Positions 50,650 to 60,906 are shown, numbered from the stretch's first letter. The stretch: 64,000 bases of DNA from JAVBQF01 sp031549195 (GCA_031549195.1 JAVBQF010000010.1:1-64000); one strand, 5' to 3'. The notes: generated by a model from the sequence alone, not told the origin. A program made the numbers and translations.

Positions 50650-53600
50650 TTGGAAAAAGTAATAAATATTGGGGTCGATTTAGGCTCTACTACTGTTAAA
50701 GTTTTAGCAGCAGATGGAGAATTAAATATATTATATAAAGATTATAGAAGACACTTTTCAGATACACTTAATACAACCATTGCAGTTTTATCCGAAGTAG
50801 TTAACAAATTTGATAATTATAAGTTTAGAATTACATTAACAGGTTCTGGAGCAATAAGTATGTCAGAATTTATTAATGTTTCTTTTATTCAGGAAGTAAT
50901 TGCGTGTAAAAAGGCAGTAGAAGAGTATCCAAGAGGAGTGGATGTAGCAGTTGAGCTTGGTGGAGAAGATGCTAAAATAATATATTTCTCTAATTCAGTT
51001 GAGCAAAGAATGAATGGTAGCTGTGCAGGTGGGACGGGAGCATTCCTAGATCAGATGGCAGTTCTTTTGAACACGAATACTGAAGGTATCAACGAACTTG
51101 CAAAAAATGGTACTACAATATATCCTATCGCATCTCGTTGTGGTGTATTTGCCAAAACAGATATCCAACCTCTTTTAAATGAAGGGGCAAAAAAAGAAGA
51201 TATTGCACTTTCTATTATGCAAGCAGTAGTTAATCAAACAATATCAGGACTTGCATGTGGAAAACCCATCAGAGGAAATGTAATGTTTTTAGGTGGGCCA
51301 CTTAATTATTTAGATATGCTAAGAGATAGATTTATTAAAACTCTTAATTTGAAAGATGAAGAAATAATAATACCAGAAGATGCTCATCTTTTTGTGGCAA
51401 GAGGTGCACTTCTTTGTAATCTAGAAAGCGTTCCATTTACAAAAGATGAAATGTTAGAAAAGATTAAAAGTTTATCAACATTTAAAGAAGAGAAATCAGT
51501 ATCATTAGAGGCATTATTTAAAAGTAATAATGAATATAATAAATTTAAAGTGAAACACAAAAAAGAGTCTATTAGTACAAAAGATATTTCTAAATATAAC
51601 GGAGATATGTTTTTGGGTATAGATGCTGGTAGCACAACAGCAAAATTAGTAGTAATAGATGATCAAGGCAATTTATTACATAGTGACTATCGCTCTAATA
51701 TGGGAACGCCTGTTGACACAATTAGAATAATGCTTTTAGAACTTCATAAAAAGTTGCCTAAAAATGCTAAAATAAGAGTGTCAGGAAGTACCGGATATGG
51801 TGAAGTACTTATAAAAACTGCTTTTAGTCTTGATATATCTGAAATTGAAACAATGGCTCACTATACAGCGAGCAACCATTTTTTAAATGGAGTGGACTCC
51901 ATCATAGACATTGGTGGTCAAGATATGAAATATATCAAAATAAAAGATGGTGTAATAGATACAATTATGCTCAATGAAGCTTGTTCTTCAGGTTGTGGAT
52001 CATTTATAGAGACACTTGCTAAATCACTTAATATAACGGTGTCAGAATTTGTTGAATTAGCTGTTAAAAGCAAAGATCCAGTCGATTTAGGATCAAGATG
52101 TACTGTATTTATGAACTCAAAAATTAAACAAACACAAAAAGAAGGAAGGCCACTTGGGGATATTTTTGCTGGGCTTTCTTATTCAGTTGTTAAAAATGCT
52201 CTACTTAAAGTAATGAAGATAAGAGATATTAACACACTTGGGGATAAAATAGTTGTACAAGGTGGAACATTCTTAAATGATGCCGTATTAAGATCATTTG
52301 AGATTATAACTAAAAAAGAAATAGTAAGACCTAATATTGCAGGACTTATGGGTGCATATGGTATTGCGTTAATTGCAATGAAAGAATATAAAGAGTATGA
52401 AGATAAAGATATAATAAGCAGTATTTTATCAAAAGAAGAAATTAATAATATGATGATAAAAACAACGCATACTAGATGTGGATTGTGTCCTAATAAGTGT
52501 GGGTTAACTGTTAATATGTTTAATGATAAAAAGTTTATTTCGGGAAATCGTTGTGAGAGAGGAAGCGGAAATAATGGTTCATATAATTTGATACCAAACA
52601 TGTATCAATATAAATATGATAGACTATTTTGTTATGAATCATTAGAAGAAGAGAAGGCAGAAAGAGGAACAATAGGTATTCCAAGAGTTTTAAATATGTA
52701 TGAAAATTATCCCTTTTGGCATACTTTCTTTACTGAACTTGGATTTAAAGTGGTTTTATCTGATCATTCAAACAGGACAATTTACGAGAAAGGAATTGAA
52801 AGTATTCCTTCAGAATCTTTATGTTATCCTGCAAAAATAGTTCATGGTCATATTGTCAACTTAATAGAAAAAGGAGTAAAAGCCATATTCTATCCTTGTA
52901 TAATGTATGAAAATAAAGAGTTTGAACATGGTGACAATAGTTACAATTGCCCTATTGTTACTTCCTATTCAGAAGCAATTAAGTTGAATGTTGAAGAGTT
53001 AGTAGAAAATGATATTAAATATATGAACCCATTCTTACCACTTAAGAGTGACAATTTATTTAAAAGAATACAAGAACTACCAGAATTTAAAGAATATAAC
53101 TTTAATAATAAAGAACTAAAAGAAGCTATTGCAAGAGCTGTATTTGAACAAAAAAGGTTTAAAGAAGATATTATTAACAAAGGAAAAGAAGTAATTAAGT
53201 ATGTTAATGACAACGATATTAAAGGTATTGTTCTTGCAGGTAGACCATATCATCTGGATAAAGAAATTAATCATGGTCTTGATACGATGATCAATAGTCT
53301 CGGATTAGCTGTACTTACAGAAGATAGTATCTGTTATGATAGTTCTATTAATTCTAGTTTAAGAGTAGTAGATCAATGGGCATATCATTCTAGAGTTTAT
53401 CATGCTGCTGATGCCGTATCAAAATATGAAAATCTAGAACTTGTAAGTCTTAACTCGTTTGGCTGTGGTCTAGATGCAATAATAACTGATCAAACAGAAG
53501 AAATATTAAAATCAAGTGGTAGGCTTTATACAACTATAAAAATAGATGAAATTAACAATCTAGGTGCTGTAAAAATAAGAATTAGATCATTAATCGCATC

Positions 53601-54903
53601 TATGAATAAAAGAGCTAAAAATAAAGAATATAAAACTTATTCATATGATAAAAAAATATTTACAAAAGAGATGAAAAAGACACATACAATATTAGTGCCT
53701 GATATGTCACCATTTCATATGGGACTCCTATTGGATGCCATTGGTAGCAGTGGATATAATGTTGTATATTTAAAGGATACAGATGAATCTATGGTTGAAA
53801 AAGGATTGAAGTATGTTAACAATGATGCTTGTTATCCGTCTATCATTGTGACTGGTCAATTAATCGCAGCATTACAATCAGGTAAATATGATTTATCAAC
53901 AACAGCAGTAGCTATTTCCCAAACTGGTGGTGGATGCCGTGCGACTAACTACATTGGACTTATAAGAAAAGCACTTAAAGACGCTGGTTATGAAAATATA
54001 CCAATATTATCATTTAACTTTAATGGACTTGAAAAATCACAAGGATTCAAAATAACATTACCAATGATAAAAAGACTTTTAATGGCTGTTACCTATGGTG
54101 ATTTATTAATGAAGTTATCTTATCAAACAAGACCATATGAAAAGACCAAGGGTTATACTACTTATCTATATAATAAATGGTACGCTATATGTAGTAGAGC
54201 AATAAAAAAAGGTAGTATGATTGAATTTAAGAGGAATGTTAAATTAATTATTAGAGAATTTAATGATATTGAAATAATAGAAAAAACAATACCTAAAGTT
54301 GGTATTGTTGGTGAGATATTAATTAAGTACCATCACTTTGGTAACAATTATTTAGCAGAAACACTAGAAAAAGAAGGGGTAGAAGTTGTTGTTCCTGAGC
54401 TCATGGGATTTGTTAAGTATAGTGCTTTTGATGGAATAGAAAAAGCAAGGCTTATGAAGGAAGGTAAAACAGCTTCATTTGTAAGTAAAATAATGCTAGA
54501 TATAATAGATTTCTATGAGTCTACTGCCAAAAAGGAAATAAGTAAAACTAGATTTAGAAGTTTATCTGATATATATCACTTAAGTGAAAATGTTGATGGA
54601 ATTTTATCGACAGGAAATCAAACTGGTGAAGGATGGTTTTTAACAGCAGAGATAGTTGAATTGATAAAAGAAGGAGTCAATAACGTTTTATGTATTCAAC
54701 CATTCGCATGTCTTCCTAATCATGTCGTTGGAAAAGCAGTTATTAAAAAGATTAAGGAACTATATCCAAAATCTAATATATCAGCAATAGACTATGATCC
54801 AGGAGCGTCACATACAAATCAATCTAATAGAATAAGACTTATGTTGAGTGTTGCTAGAGATAATTTGAAAAAAGAAATTTCCAAAGAAACTATAGTATCA
54901 TAG
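50650..54903 (+). CDS. Giant 2-hydroxyacyl-CoA dehydratase activator-related protein
   Basis: The 1417-residue protein has two ASKHA ATPase domains with FeS-type Cys loops (GSCAGGTGAFLDQM and ACSSGCGSFIETL; ATP motifs GVDLGSTTVKV and GIDAGSTTAKLV), residues about 5-260 and 325-600. A cysteine cluster (CGLCPNKCGL) follows near 625, then a DUF2229 domain (IGIPRVLNMYENYPFWHTFF, SLCYPAKIVHGH) and a C-terminal dehydratase-like region (ILSTGNQTGEGW). Activators of this kind power difficult reductions by ATP-driven electron transfer. These large fused forms are widespread in Clostridia but without a known substrate. The TTG start fits a GGTGG site. Confidence 0.85.
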   Translation: MEKVINIGVDLGSTTVKVLAADGELNILYKDYRRHFSDTLNTTIAVLSEVVNKFDNYKFRITLTGSGAISMSEFINVSFIQEVIACKKAVEEYPRGVDVAVELGGEDAKIIYFSNSVEQRMNGSCAGGTGAFLDQMAVLLNTNTEGINELAKNGTTIYPIASRCGVFAKTDIQPLLNEGAKKEDIALSIMQAVVNQTISGLACGKPIRGNVMFLGGPLNYLDMLRDRFIKTLNLKDEEIIIPEDAHLFVARGALLCNLESVPFTKDEMLEKIKSLSTFKEEKSVSLEALFKSNNEYNKFKVKHKKESISTKDISKYNGDMFLGIDAGSTTAKLVVIDDQGNLLHSDYRSNMGTPVDTIRIMLLELHKKLPKNAKIRVSGSTGYGEVLIKTAFSLDISEIETMAHYTASNHFLNGVDSIIDIGGQDMKYIKIKDGVIDTIMLNEACSSGCGSFIETLAKSLNITVSEFVELAVKSKDPVDLGSRCTVFMNSKIKQTQKEGRPLGDIFAGLSYSVVKNALLKVMKIRDINTLGDKIVVQGGTFLNDAVLRSFEIITKKEIVRPNIAGLMGAYGIALIAMKEYKEYEDKDIISSILSKEEINNMMIKTTHTRCGLCPNKCGLTVNMFNDKKFISGNRCERGSGNNGSYNLIPNMYQYKYDRLFCYESLEEEKAERGTIGIPRVLNMYENYPFWHTFFTELGFKVVLSDHSNRTIYEKGIESIPSESLCYPAKIVHGHIVNLIEKGVKAIFYPCIMYENKEFEHGDNSYNCPIVTSYSEAIKLNVEELVENDIKYMNPFLPLKSDNLFKRIQELPEFKEYNFNNKELKEAIARAVFEQKRFKEDIINKGKEVIKYVNDNDIKGIVLAGRPYHLDKEINHGLDTMINSLGLAVLTEDSICYDSSINSSLRVVDQWAYHSRVYHAADAVSKYENLELVSLNSFGCGLDAIITDQTEEILKSSGRLYTTIKIDEINNLGAVKIRIRSLIASMNKRAKNKEYKTYSYDKKIFTKEMKKTHTILVPDMSPFHMGLLLDAIGSSGYNVVYLKDTDESMVEKGLKYVNNDACYPSIIVTGQLIAALQSGKYDLSTTAVAISQTGGGCRATNYIGLIRKALKDAGYENIPILSFNFNGLEKSQGFKITLPMIKRLLMAVTYGDLLMKLSYQTRPYEKTKGYTTYLYNKWYAICSRAIKKGSMIEFKRNVKLIIREFNDIEIIEKTIPKVGIVGEILIKYHHFGNNYLAETLEKEGVEVVVPELMGFVKYSAFDGIEKARLMKEGKTASFVSKIMLDIIDFYESTAKKEISKTRFRSLSDIYHLSENVDGILSTGNQTGEGWFLTAEIVELIKEGVNNVLCIQPFACLPNHVVGKAVIKKIKELYPKSNISAIDYDPGASHTNQSNRIRLMLSVARDNLKKEISKETIVS

Positions 54904-54919
54904 TAAATAATAATTTGTT

Positions 54920-54965
54920 AAAAGAAATCATTGAATCTTTATATATATGATTTCTTTTGTTTTTA
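54920..54965 (+). terminator. Terminator of the activator-like gene
   Basis: AAAGAAATCAT and ATGATTTCTTT around a 15-base loop, followed by TGTTTTT. Confidence 0.8.
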
Positions 54966-55009
54966 ATAAATTTTAATACTTTGTAATAACCATATTAAAG
55001 TAATATCAA

Positions 55010-55038
55010 TTTACTCACACTAAATTTTAGAGTATAAT
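55010..55038 (+). promoter_or_regulatory. Promoter of tex
   Basis: TTTACT (55010-55015) and TATAAT (55033-55038), 17 bases apart, upstream of an AGGAG ribosome site. Confidence 0.5.
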
Positions 55039-55062
55039 TAATATATACATAGGAGAATAAAT

Positions 55063-57210
55063 ATGAATGAAACAATAATAAAAGAGATTGCAAACAACTT
55101 AAATATTAAGACAAAACAAGTAGAGGTTGTATTGACACTTTTATCAGAAGGAAATACGATTCCTTTTATTAGTCGATATAGAAAAGAGTTAACAGGAGCA
55201 CTTGATGAAGAAGTAATTAGATCAATTAATGAAGTATATGAATATCAAGCAAATCTACTAAAAAGAAAAGAAGACGTTATTAGACTAATTGATGAAAAAG
55301 GAATGCTTACAGAAGAGTTAAAAGCAGATATTTTAAAGTGCCAAAAATTAGTTGAAGTAGAAGACCTATATAGACCATATAAAGAAAAGAAAAAAACAAA
55401 GGCTACTGAGGCCATTGCTAACGGATTAGAACCACTTGCAAAATTAATACTAGAAGATAATAGTGCTGATATATTAGAAGAAGCTGTTAAATATATCAAT
55501 GATAATGTTACAACAGTTGAAGAAGCATTACAAGGTGCTAAATACATTATTGCTGAAATAGTAAGTGATAATGCTTTATTTAGAAAAGAAATCAGAAGAA
55601 GAATATATTATTATGGTACCATCAGTTCTAAATTAAAGAAGAATGCTAAAGATGAAAATAAAATATATGAGATGTATTATGAATATTGTGAAGCAGTTAA
55701 AGCAATTAAACCTCATAGGATATTAGCACTTAATCGTGGCGAAAATGAAAATGTCTTATCAGTATCACTTAATTATGAAGAAGAAGATATATTACTATAT
55801 TTAGAAAAAGAAGTTATTAAGGTGTCTAATAAAGTATCAATAGAACTGATTAAAGAAGCTATTAAAGATAGTTACAAAAGATTAATATTTCCAAGTGTAG
55901 AAAGAGAAATCAGATCTGACTTAACAGAAGTAGGTGAAGTAGCGGCAATAGATAATTTTGCAAAAAATATAGAAAATCTTTTAATGACTCCACCAATGAA
56001 AGAAAAGATAGTATTAGGGTATGATCCAGCATTTAGAACTGGTTGTAAATTAGCTGTTTTGGATAAGACTGGTAAACCACTTGAAATAGAAGTTATTTAT
56101 CCAACAGAGCCTCATAATAAGATCGAAGAAAGTAAAAAGACTATCCTTGCTTTAATTGATAAATATAATATTGATATTATTGCTATTGGTAATGGAACTG
56201 CATCTCGTGAGAGTGAAGCTTTTATTGTTGATGTTATTAAAGATGCCAAAAGAAAGGTAGAATATATCATAGTAAATGAAGCAGGAGCGTCAGTCTATTC
56301 AGCATCTAAACTCGCAATAGAAGAGTTTCCAGATTTAACTGTTGAAAAAAGAAGTGCTATCAGTATTGGTAGAAGATTACAAGATGCCCTAGCAGAACTT
56401 GTTAAAATAGATCCCAAGAGTATTGGAGTTGGTCTTTATCAACACGATGTAACACCTAAAAAGCTAGATGATTCTCTAGACTTTGTAGTCAGTAAAGTTG
56501 TTAACCAAGTAGGTGTTAATATTAATACAGCATCTTCATCTCTACTTTCTTATGTATCAGGAATGAATAAAAAATCGATAGATGCTATTCTTAGTACAAG
56601 GGATGAATTTGGGAAGATTACTTCAAGAGCAGAAATAAAAAAGATAAAGGGAATCACTCCAAAAGTATTTGAACAATCGGTGGGATTTCTTCGAGTACTT
56701 GAAGGAAGTAATCCGTTAGATAAAACGGGAATTCATCCAGAAAGCTATAAAGAGGCAGAAACTCTTCTTAAAACGTTAAACCTAAAACCAACGGATATTG
56801 GTAGTAATGAATTACAAGAAAAATTAGAAGAGTTCGATATAGCAAAATATGTAGAAGAGTTAAAAATAGATAAGTACACCTTAGAAGATATAGTAAAAGA
56901 TTTATCTAAACCGTTACGTGATCCAAGAGATAACATGCCAAAACCATTATTAAAAAGTGACATTTTAAAAATAGAAGATTTAAAACAGGGGATGAAACTA
57001 CAAGGTACAGTTAGAAATGTTGTAGATTTTGGAGTATTTATTGACATTGGTCTTCATAATGATGGACTAGCACATATATCTAAATTAACAAATAAATATA
57101 TTAAGCATCCTAGTGATGTTGTAAGCGTTGGTGACATAGTTGATTGTTATGTAATTGATATATCAGTAGAAAAAGAAAAAGTATCGCTTAGTTTAGTGGA
57201 AGGTAAATAG
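55063..57210 (+). CDS. tex: Tex family RNA-binding transcriptional accessory protein
   Basis: The 715-residue protein has the complete Tex layout: an N-terminal helical region with IPFISRYRKELTGALDEEVIR, a YqgF-type core (ILGYDPAFRTGCKLAVLDKTG, then AIGNGTASRESE and EAGASVYSAS), a helix-hairpin-helix segment (VGVNINTASSSLLSYVSG), and a C-terminal S1 RNA-binding domain (LKQGMKLQGTVRNVVDFGVFIDIG, residues about 640-712). The only difference from textbook length is a slightly short C-terminal tail. It overlaps nothing and is followed by a P-loop gene after 2 bases. Confidence 0.95.
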   Translation: MNETIIKEIANNLNIKTKQVEVVLTLLSEGNTIPFISRYRKELTGALDEEVIRSINEVYEYQANLLKRKEDVIRLIDEKGMLTEELKADILKCQKLVEVEDLYRPYKEKKKTKATEAIANGLEPLAKLILEDNSADILEEAVKYINDNVTTVEEALQGAKYIIAEIVSDNALFRKEIRRRIYYYGTISSKLKKNAKDENKIYEMYYEYCEAVKAIKPHRILALNRGENENVLSVSLNYEEEDILLYLEKEVIKVSNKVSIELIKEAIKDSYKRLIFPSVEREIRSDLTEVGEVAAIDNFAKNIENLLMTPPMKEKIVLGYDPAFRTGCKLAVLDKTGKPLEIEVIYPTEPHNKIEESKKTILALIDKYNIDIIAIGNGTASRESEAFIVDVIKDAKRKVEYIIVNEAGASVYSASKLAIEEFPDLTVEKRSAISIGRRLQDALAELVKIDPKSIGVGLYQHDVTPKKLDDSLDFVVSKVVNQVGVNINTASSSLLSYVSGMNKKSIDAILSTRDEFGKITSRAEIKKIKGITPKVFEQSVGFLRVLEGSNPLDKTGIHPESYKEAETLLKTLNLKPTDIGSNELQEKLEEFDIAKYVEELKIDKYTLEDIVKDLSKPLRDPRDNMPKPLLKSDILKIEDLKQGMKLQGTVRNVVDFGVFIDIGLHNDGLAHISKLTNKYIKHPSDVVSVGDIVDCYVIDISVEKEKVSLSLVEGK

Positions 57211-57212
57211 TA

Positions 57213-57776
57213 ATGTCTAGTTATTTATTATCTTTTGCACATGATAAGAAAGATTTAGAAATATGCATAACTGAGGATAATGTTTTAAATATAACTGGGA
57301 TAGTGGGATCTGGTAAATCCACATTAGCAAATCAATATAAAAATAATTATAAATATATTGTAATTACAATTGATAATTTTTTCTTTGCAGACATTAATGA
57401 ATTGGATAACGAGACAAAAAAAATAAGAATAATGCTTGAAAAGAAATACCAGAAGTTGAGGCCTCTTGAATTTGAATATTATTACTTAGATATAGTAAAG
57501 TATGCTAAAGAAAATATAAAAGATAAAATACTAGTGCTGGATGGTGCCCAAATATATTACTGTGTAGATTACTCAAAGATAGTAGGAAATATTATCATAA
57601 AAAGAACTTCAATTATGAAAAGTTTTATAAGAGCATTAAATAGGGACTTAAAAGATATAAAAGAAAAGAATAAAAGTAAAAAAGAAAAATATAAGATAAT
57701 AAAAAGAAGGTTAAATCAGATAAGTGATTATAAGAACTTAAATAAATTTATCTTGTGTTTAAAAAAAGAGGTGTGA
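57213..57776 (+). CDS. P-loop NTPase/kinase-like protein
   Basis: The 187-residue protein has Walker A GIVGSGKST near residue 28, a DNFFF strand, an LDGAQIYY segment in the Walker B position, and a basic Lys/Arg-rich C-terminal third with RALNRD reminiscent of a lid. The plan is that of small nucleotide or nucleoside kinases. The start at 57213 has GGAAGG upstream within the tex end. It is one of four genes (57213-59800) lying in a tight series with a sigma factor. Confidence 0.65.
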   Translation: MSSYLLSFAHDKKDLEICITEDNVLNITGIVGSGKSTLANQYKNNYKYIVITIDNFFFADINELDNETKKIRIMLEKKYQKLRPLEFEYYYLDIVKYAKENIKDKILVLDGAQIYYCVDYSKIVGNIIIKRTSIMKSFIRALNRDLKDIKEKNKSKKEKYKIIKRRLNQISDYKNLNKFILCLKKEV

Positions 57777-57777
57777 T

Positions 57778-58113
57778 GTGAAAAAGAGTATAGAAGAATA
57801 TGTTAAAAAGATTGATAAAGATTTAGAGTCTAAAAGAAGTGATGATTATTATCACAGCCTTTTAAGGGAACATTTAGATAAAATAAATTTTTATCAACAT
57901 GAGCGTCTAATTCACCTGATAGTTACTATTAGCTTTGCCTTTCTTTTCATAACTGTATTTTTATATCTATTAAGTAACTTTTCTATTCTCTTATTATTCT
58001 TATCAATAATGTTATTATTATTGTTAATACCATATCTTTTACACTATTACTTTTTAGAAAATAGTGTACAAAGAATGTATGAACAATATGATTTAATTAG
58101 AAATAAGTTTTAG
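57778..58113 (+). CDS. Two-helix membrane hypothetical protein
   Basis: The 111-residue protein starts at GTG after GAGGTG. It has a charged N-terminal half (residues 1-40), two adjacent hydrophobic helices (about 45-66 and 68-92) and a short charged tail. There is no Cys. It directly follows the P-loop gene (stop at 57774-57776) and precedes the sigma factor gene by about 57 bases. The family is unknown. Confidence 0.55.
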   Translation: MKKSIEEYVKKIDKDLESKRSDDYYHSLLREHLDKINFYQHERLIHLIVTISFAFLFITVFLYLLSNFSILLLFLSIMLLLLLIPYLLHYYFLENSVQRMYEQYDLIRNKF

Positions 58114-58170
58114 AAGTGTTATTTTGAAACTTTTTTTATTAACAAATACTCTTTATAAGTGAGGTGTATC

Positions 58171-58710
58171 ATGAAGGAAAAACAAGAAGATATATTTGAT
58201 CAAATATATAATGAGACTTATAACTATGTCCTTAGGTTTGTAATATCTAAATGCGATAATTTAGATAGTGTAGAGGACATTATGCAAGATATCTATATAA
58301 AATTGCACTCTATAATAAAAAAGGATACATCTTATATCACCGAATACAAATCATTTTTAATAAAGCTAGCAAGAAATGAATTGTTTAAGTATTATTCACT
58401 AAAAAATAAATTAAAATTAATAATGCTTGGAAGTATTAATAAAGATGATAATGAGAGCTCTATTATTAATAATATAAAGGATGAATCATTAAATATTGAA
58501 AAAGAAATAATAGAAAAATATGATACAGAAGCAATATGGTCAGAAATAAAAAAAGAAGATATTACTACTCAGAAAATAATAGCACTTTATTTTCTAGAGG
58601 AACAAAAAATAAAGGAAATATCAAATCTATTGAATATGAATGAATCATCAGTTAAGACAAAATTATATAGAGCAATAAATAGGATAAAAGAAAGTCTAGG
58701 TGGTGAGTAG
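58171..58710 (+). CDS. ECF-type RNA polymerase sigma factor
   Basis: The 179-residue protein has sigma region 2 (YNYVLRFVISKCDNLDSVEDIMQDIYIKLHSII) and region 4 (QKIIALYFLEEQKIKEISNLLNMNESSVKTKLYRAINRIKESL, including the helix-turn-helix). A flexible Ser/Asn linker joins them. The next gene, with a one-base gap after its stop, encodes a membrane protein that is the likely anti-sigma. Starting at ATG 58171 fits GAGGTG. Target promoters cannot be deduced here. Confidence 0.85.
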   Translation: MKEKQEDIFDQIYNETYNYVLRFVISKCDNLDSVEDIMQDIYIKLHSIIKKDTSYITEYKSFLIKLARNELFKYYSLKNKLKLIMLGSINKDDNESSIINNIKDESLNIEKEIIEKYDTEAIWSEIKKEDITTQKIIALYFLEEQKIKEISNLLNMNESSVKTKLYRAINRIKESLGGE

Positions 58711-58711
58711 A

Positions 58712-59800
58712 ATGAAGAGTATATTAAAAGAGAAAGTTGCTAGTAAGGAAAGGATATATAATAATATTATGAATAAAAGTTATAGAATAAATTTTAGTTT
58801 GAAAAAAGCGATTTCAATGGTTGCTATTATAATTGCAATAATCATTTTTAGTGTTGGTACTGTATATGCAGCATCTAAGATATTCAATTGGGATAAAGAG
58901 TTTTTAAACTTCTTTGGAATAAGTAGTGAGGATGCAGAAAAGATTAATTTAAAAAATAATGAAGTGGATTTATCAGTTAAAGTTGATAATGTTGATATCA
59001 ATATAAAAGAGATAACGGTAATAGAAGATAAGATGTATTTACTAATGGATTATAAATTTGATACAAAAACAGACTGGCTAGAAGTTGGATCATATCCATT
59101 TGAAAAAATGTGTTTTGTTTCAATTACAAAAGATGGCATGGAAGAGTTATTTGGTAATTTAGATATAATATATGTGAATGATGATAAAACCGCTGCTGTA
59201 GTGGTTGGAAAAATATATAGTGAAGATAAGATTAAAAATAACGATAAGATTAAGTTTAATTTTGAAACGAGTTATTACTTTACAGCAGATAATCCAAGCG
59301 ATCCATTAAGTGGCGGTACTGGTAGTTGTAATGATAGAACAAGCTTAGAGTGGACAGTTGATATTGACATGAATACAGATAAAATAGCTTATGAATTTGA
59401 CAAAGATATATATTTAAAAGATACAAATGAATTAAAAATATTACCTAAAAAAGTAACTATTAATCCAATAGAAATAAGACTTGAATTAAACTTATACTTT
59501 GATGGTGATAGTTTAAATTATAGTAACTTTGATTCTAAGTTTGATAAAACAGTTGATATCATCTTTAAAGATGGCAAAGCAATTAATTTAAGTAATGAAT
59601 ATGATGATACTACTTTAGTAAAAGGAAGTAATATTATAGGTGAAGACACCGATAAGGATGGTAATAAAATAAGAGTAATGGTGCTTACTTATGATAATAC
59701 TTTTACAGTAAATAATTATTCAAAGTATGATTTTAAACTATTAGATGTAAAGAATATTTCTAAAATTAAAGTTGGAGATTTTGAAGCATCCATTAAATAA
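58712..59800 (+). CDS. DUF4179-type anti-sigma / sensor membrane protein
   Basis: The 362-residue protein has a short cytoplasmic N-terminus (about 30 residues, basic), one membrane helix (SMVAIIIAIIIFSVGTVYA, about 36-55) and a large extracytoplasmic beta-rich part including LNFFGISSEDAEKINL. The order sigma factor then DUF4179-like protein is a common Firmicutes pair. It probably holds the sigma factor at the membrane until an external signal is sensed. ATG 58712 is preceded by GGTGGTG. Confidence 0.78.
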   Translation: MKSILKEKVASKERIYNNIMNKSYRINFSLKKAISMVAIIIAIIIFSVGTVYAASKIFNWDKEFLNFFGISSEDAEKINLKNNEVDLSVKVDNVDINIKEITVIEDKMYLLMDYKFDTKTDWLEVGSYPFEKMCFVSITKDGMEELFGNLDIIYVNDDKTAAVVVGKIYSEDKIKNNDKIKFNFETSYYFTADNPSDPLSGGTGSCNDRTSLEWTVDIDMNTDKIAYEFDKDIYLKDTNELKILPKKVTINPIEIRLELNLYFDGDSLNYSNFDSKFDKTVDIIFKDGKAINLSNEYDDTTLVKGSNIIGEDTDKDGNKIRVMVLTYDNTFTVNNYSKYDFKLLDVKNISKIKVGDFEASIK

Positions 59801-59810
59801 TAAAGTAAGG

Positions 59811-59839
59811 AAGATCTATAAAATTCTATAGGTCTTTTT
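59811..59839 (+). terminator. Terminator of the sigma/anti-sigma operon
   Basis: AAGATCTATA pairs with TATAGGTCTT (one G-U) around AAATTC and is followed by a T run. Confidence 0.85.
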
Positions 59840-59860
59840 AAATTGGCAAAATAAAAAAGA

Positions 59861-60868
59861 CTATTGAAAATAATCAATCTTCATAGCCCTTTTAACTTCG
59901 CTCATAGTTTCTACTGCCTTTTCTCTTGCATTGGTAGTACCGTTCATTAATATTTTATTTACTTCTTCTGGGTGGCTTTCATAATGTTTTCTTTTTTCTC
60001 TAATAGGAATTAAGAATTCTTCGATCTTTTCAATCAATTCCTTTTTGCATCCTACACATCCTCTAGCACCAGTTCTACATTCACTGCAGACTGTTTCAAT
60101 ATTAGGATTTCCAATTAACTTGTGATAGTAAGAAACCATACATACCTCAGGATTAGCAGGATCATCCTTCTTAAGTTTTGAAGGGTCTGTTACCGCATTC
60201 ATTATCTTTTTATTAACAGTTTCACTATCATCATTTAAATAAAGTGCATTGCCTAAGCTTTTACCCATCTTATCTTTACCATCGAGTCCTTTTATTCTAG
60301 GAAATGTACTTAATAAATGTTCAGGTTCTTTTAATACATCACCATAAATTGAATTGAATTTTCTAGCGATTTCACGACATTGTTCAATAAGCGGTAATTG
60401 ATCTTCTCCAACTGGAACTAGGTCACCTTGGAATACAGTAATATCAGCAGCTTGGCTAACAGGATAGCCAACAAAGCCATATGTTACGCTTTCACCATCA
60501 TTACCAAATAAAGCCTTCTTTTGAGCAATTTCTGTTTTAACAGTAGGATTTCTATATAACCTTGCCATAGTAACTAAGTTTGAATAAAAAACAGTTAACT
60601 CAGCAATTTCTGGTATCTCAGATTGAATAAATATATTAGCTTTTTCTGGTTCTATACCAATTGACAATAAATCTATAGTTACTTCATAAACATTCTTTCT
60701 AACTTTATCTGGATTATTAAAGTTATCTGTTAATGCTTGAACATCAGCAATTTCAAAAAAACAGTTGTACTCATCTTGTAATACTACCCAATTTCTTAAC
60801 GCACCAAATAAATGACCAAAATGCAAATTGCCAGTAGGTCTAACTCCAGTTAAAATAGTTTTTTTCAT
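59861..60868 (-). CDS. trpS: Tryptophanyl-tRNA synthetase
   Basis: The 335-residue class I synthetase has the HIGH-like motif TGNLHFGHLFGAL near residue 15, the ADVQALTDNF segment and the KMSKS-type loop DGKDKMGKSLGNAL. It charges tRNA-Trp with tryptophan. A Cys-rich stretch near residue 265 (CSECRTGARGCVGC) suggests a zinc-binding insertion seen in some TrpRS. ATG 60868 with GGAAGTG upstream is chosen over the longer frame. The leader is short, and no T-box is present. Transcription begins at a promoter shared, at the -35, with the plus-strand gene. Confidence 0.95.
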   Translation of the reverse strand: MKKTILTGVRPTGNLHFGHLFGALRNWVVLQDEYNCFFEIADVQALTDNFNNPDKVRKNVYEVTIDLLSIGIEPEKANIFIQSEIPEIAELTVFYSNLVTMARLYRNPTVKTEIAQKKALFGNDGESVTYGFVGYPVSQAADITVFQGDLVPVGEDQLPLIEQCREIARKFNSIYGDVLKEPEHLLSTFPRIKGLDGKDKMGKSLGNALYLNDDSETVNKKIMNAVTDPSKLKKDDPANPEVCMVSYYHKLIGNPNIETVCSECRTGARGCVGCKKELIEKIEEFLIPIREKRKHYESHPEEVNKILMNGTTNAREKAVETMSEVKRAMKIDYFQ

Positions 60869-60906
60869 ATGAATCACTTCCTTAAATAATTTTAACATAT
60901 ATTACT

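Noticed and set aside
59852..59880. Possible trpS terminator on the minus strand
   Set aside because: Only a 5-bp ATTGA/TCAAT stem separated from the U tract by mismatches; too weak to list as a feature.
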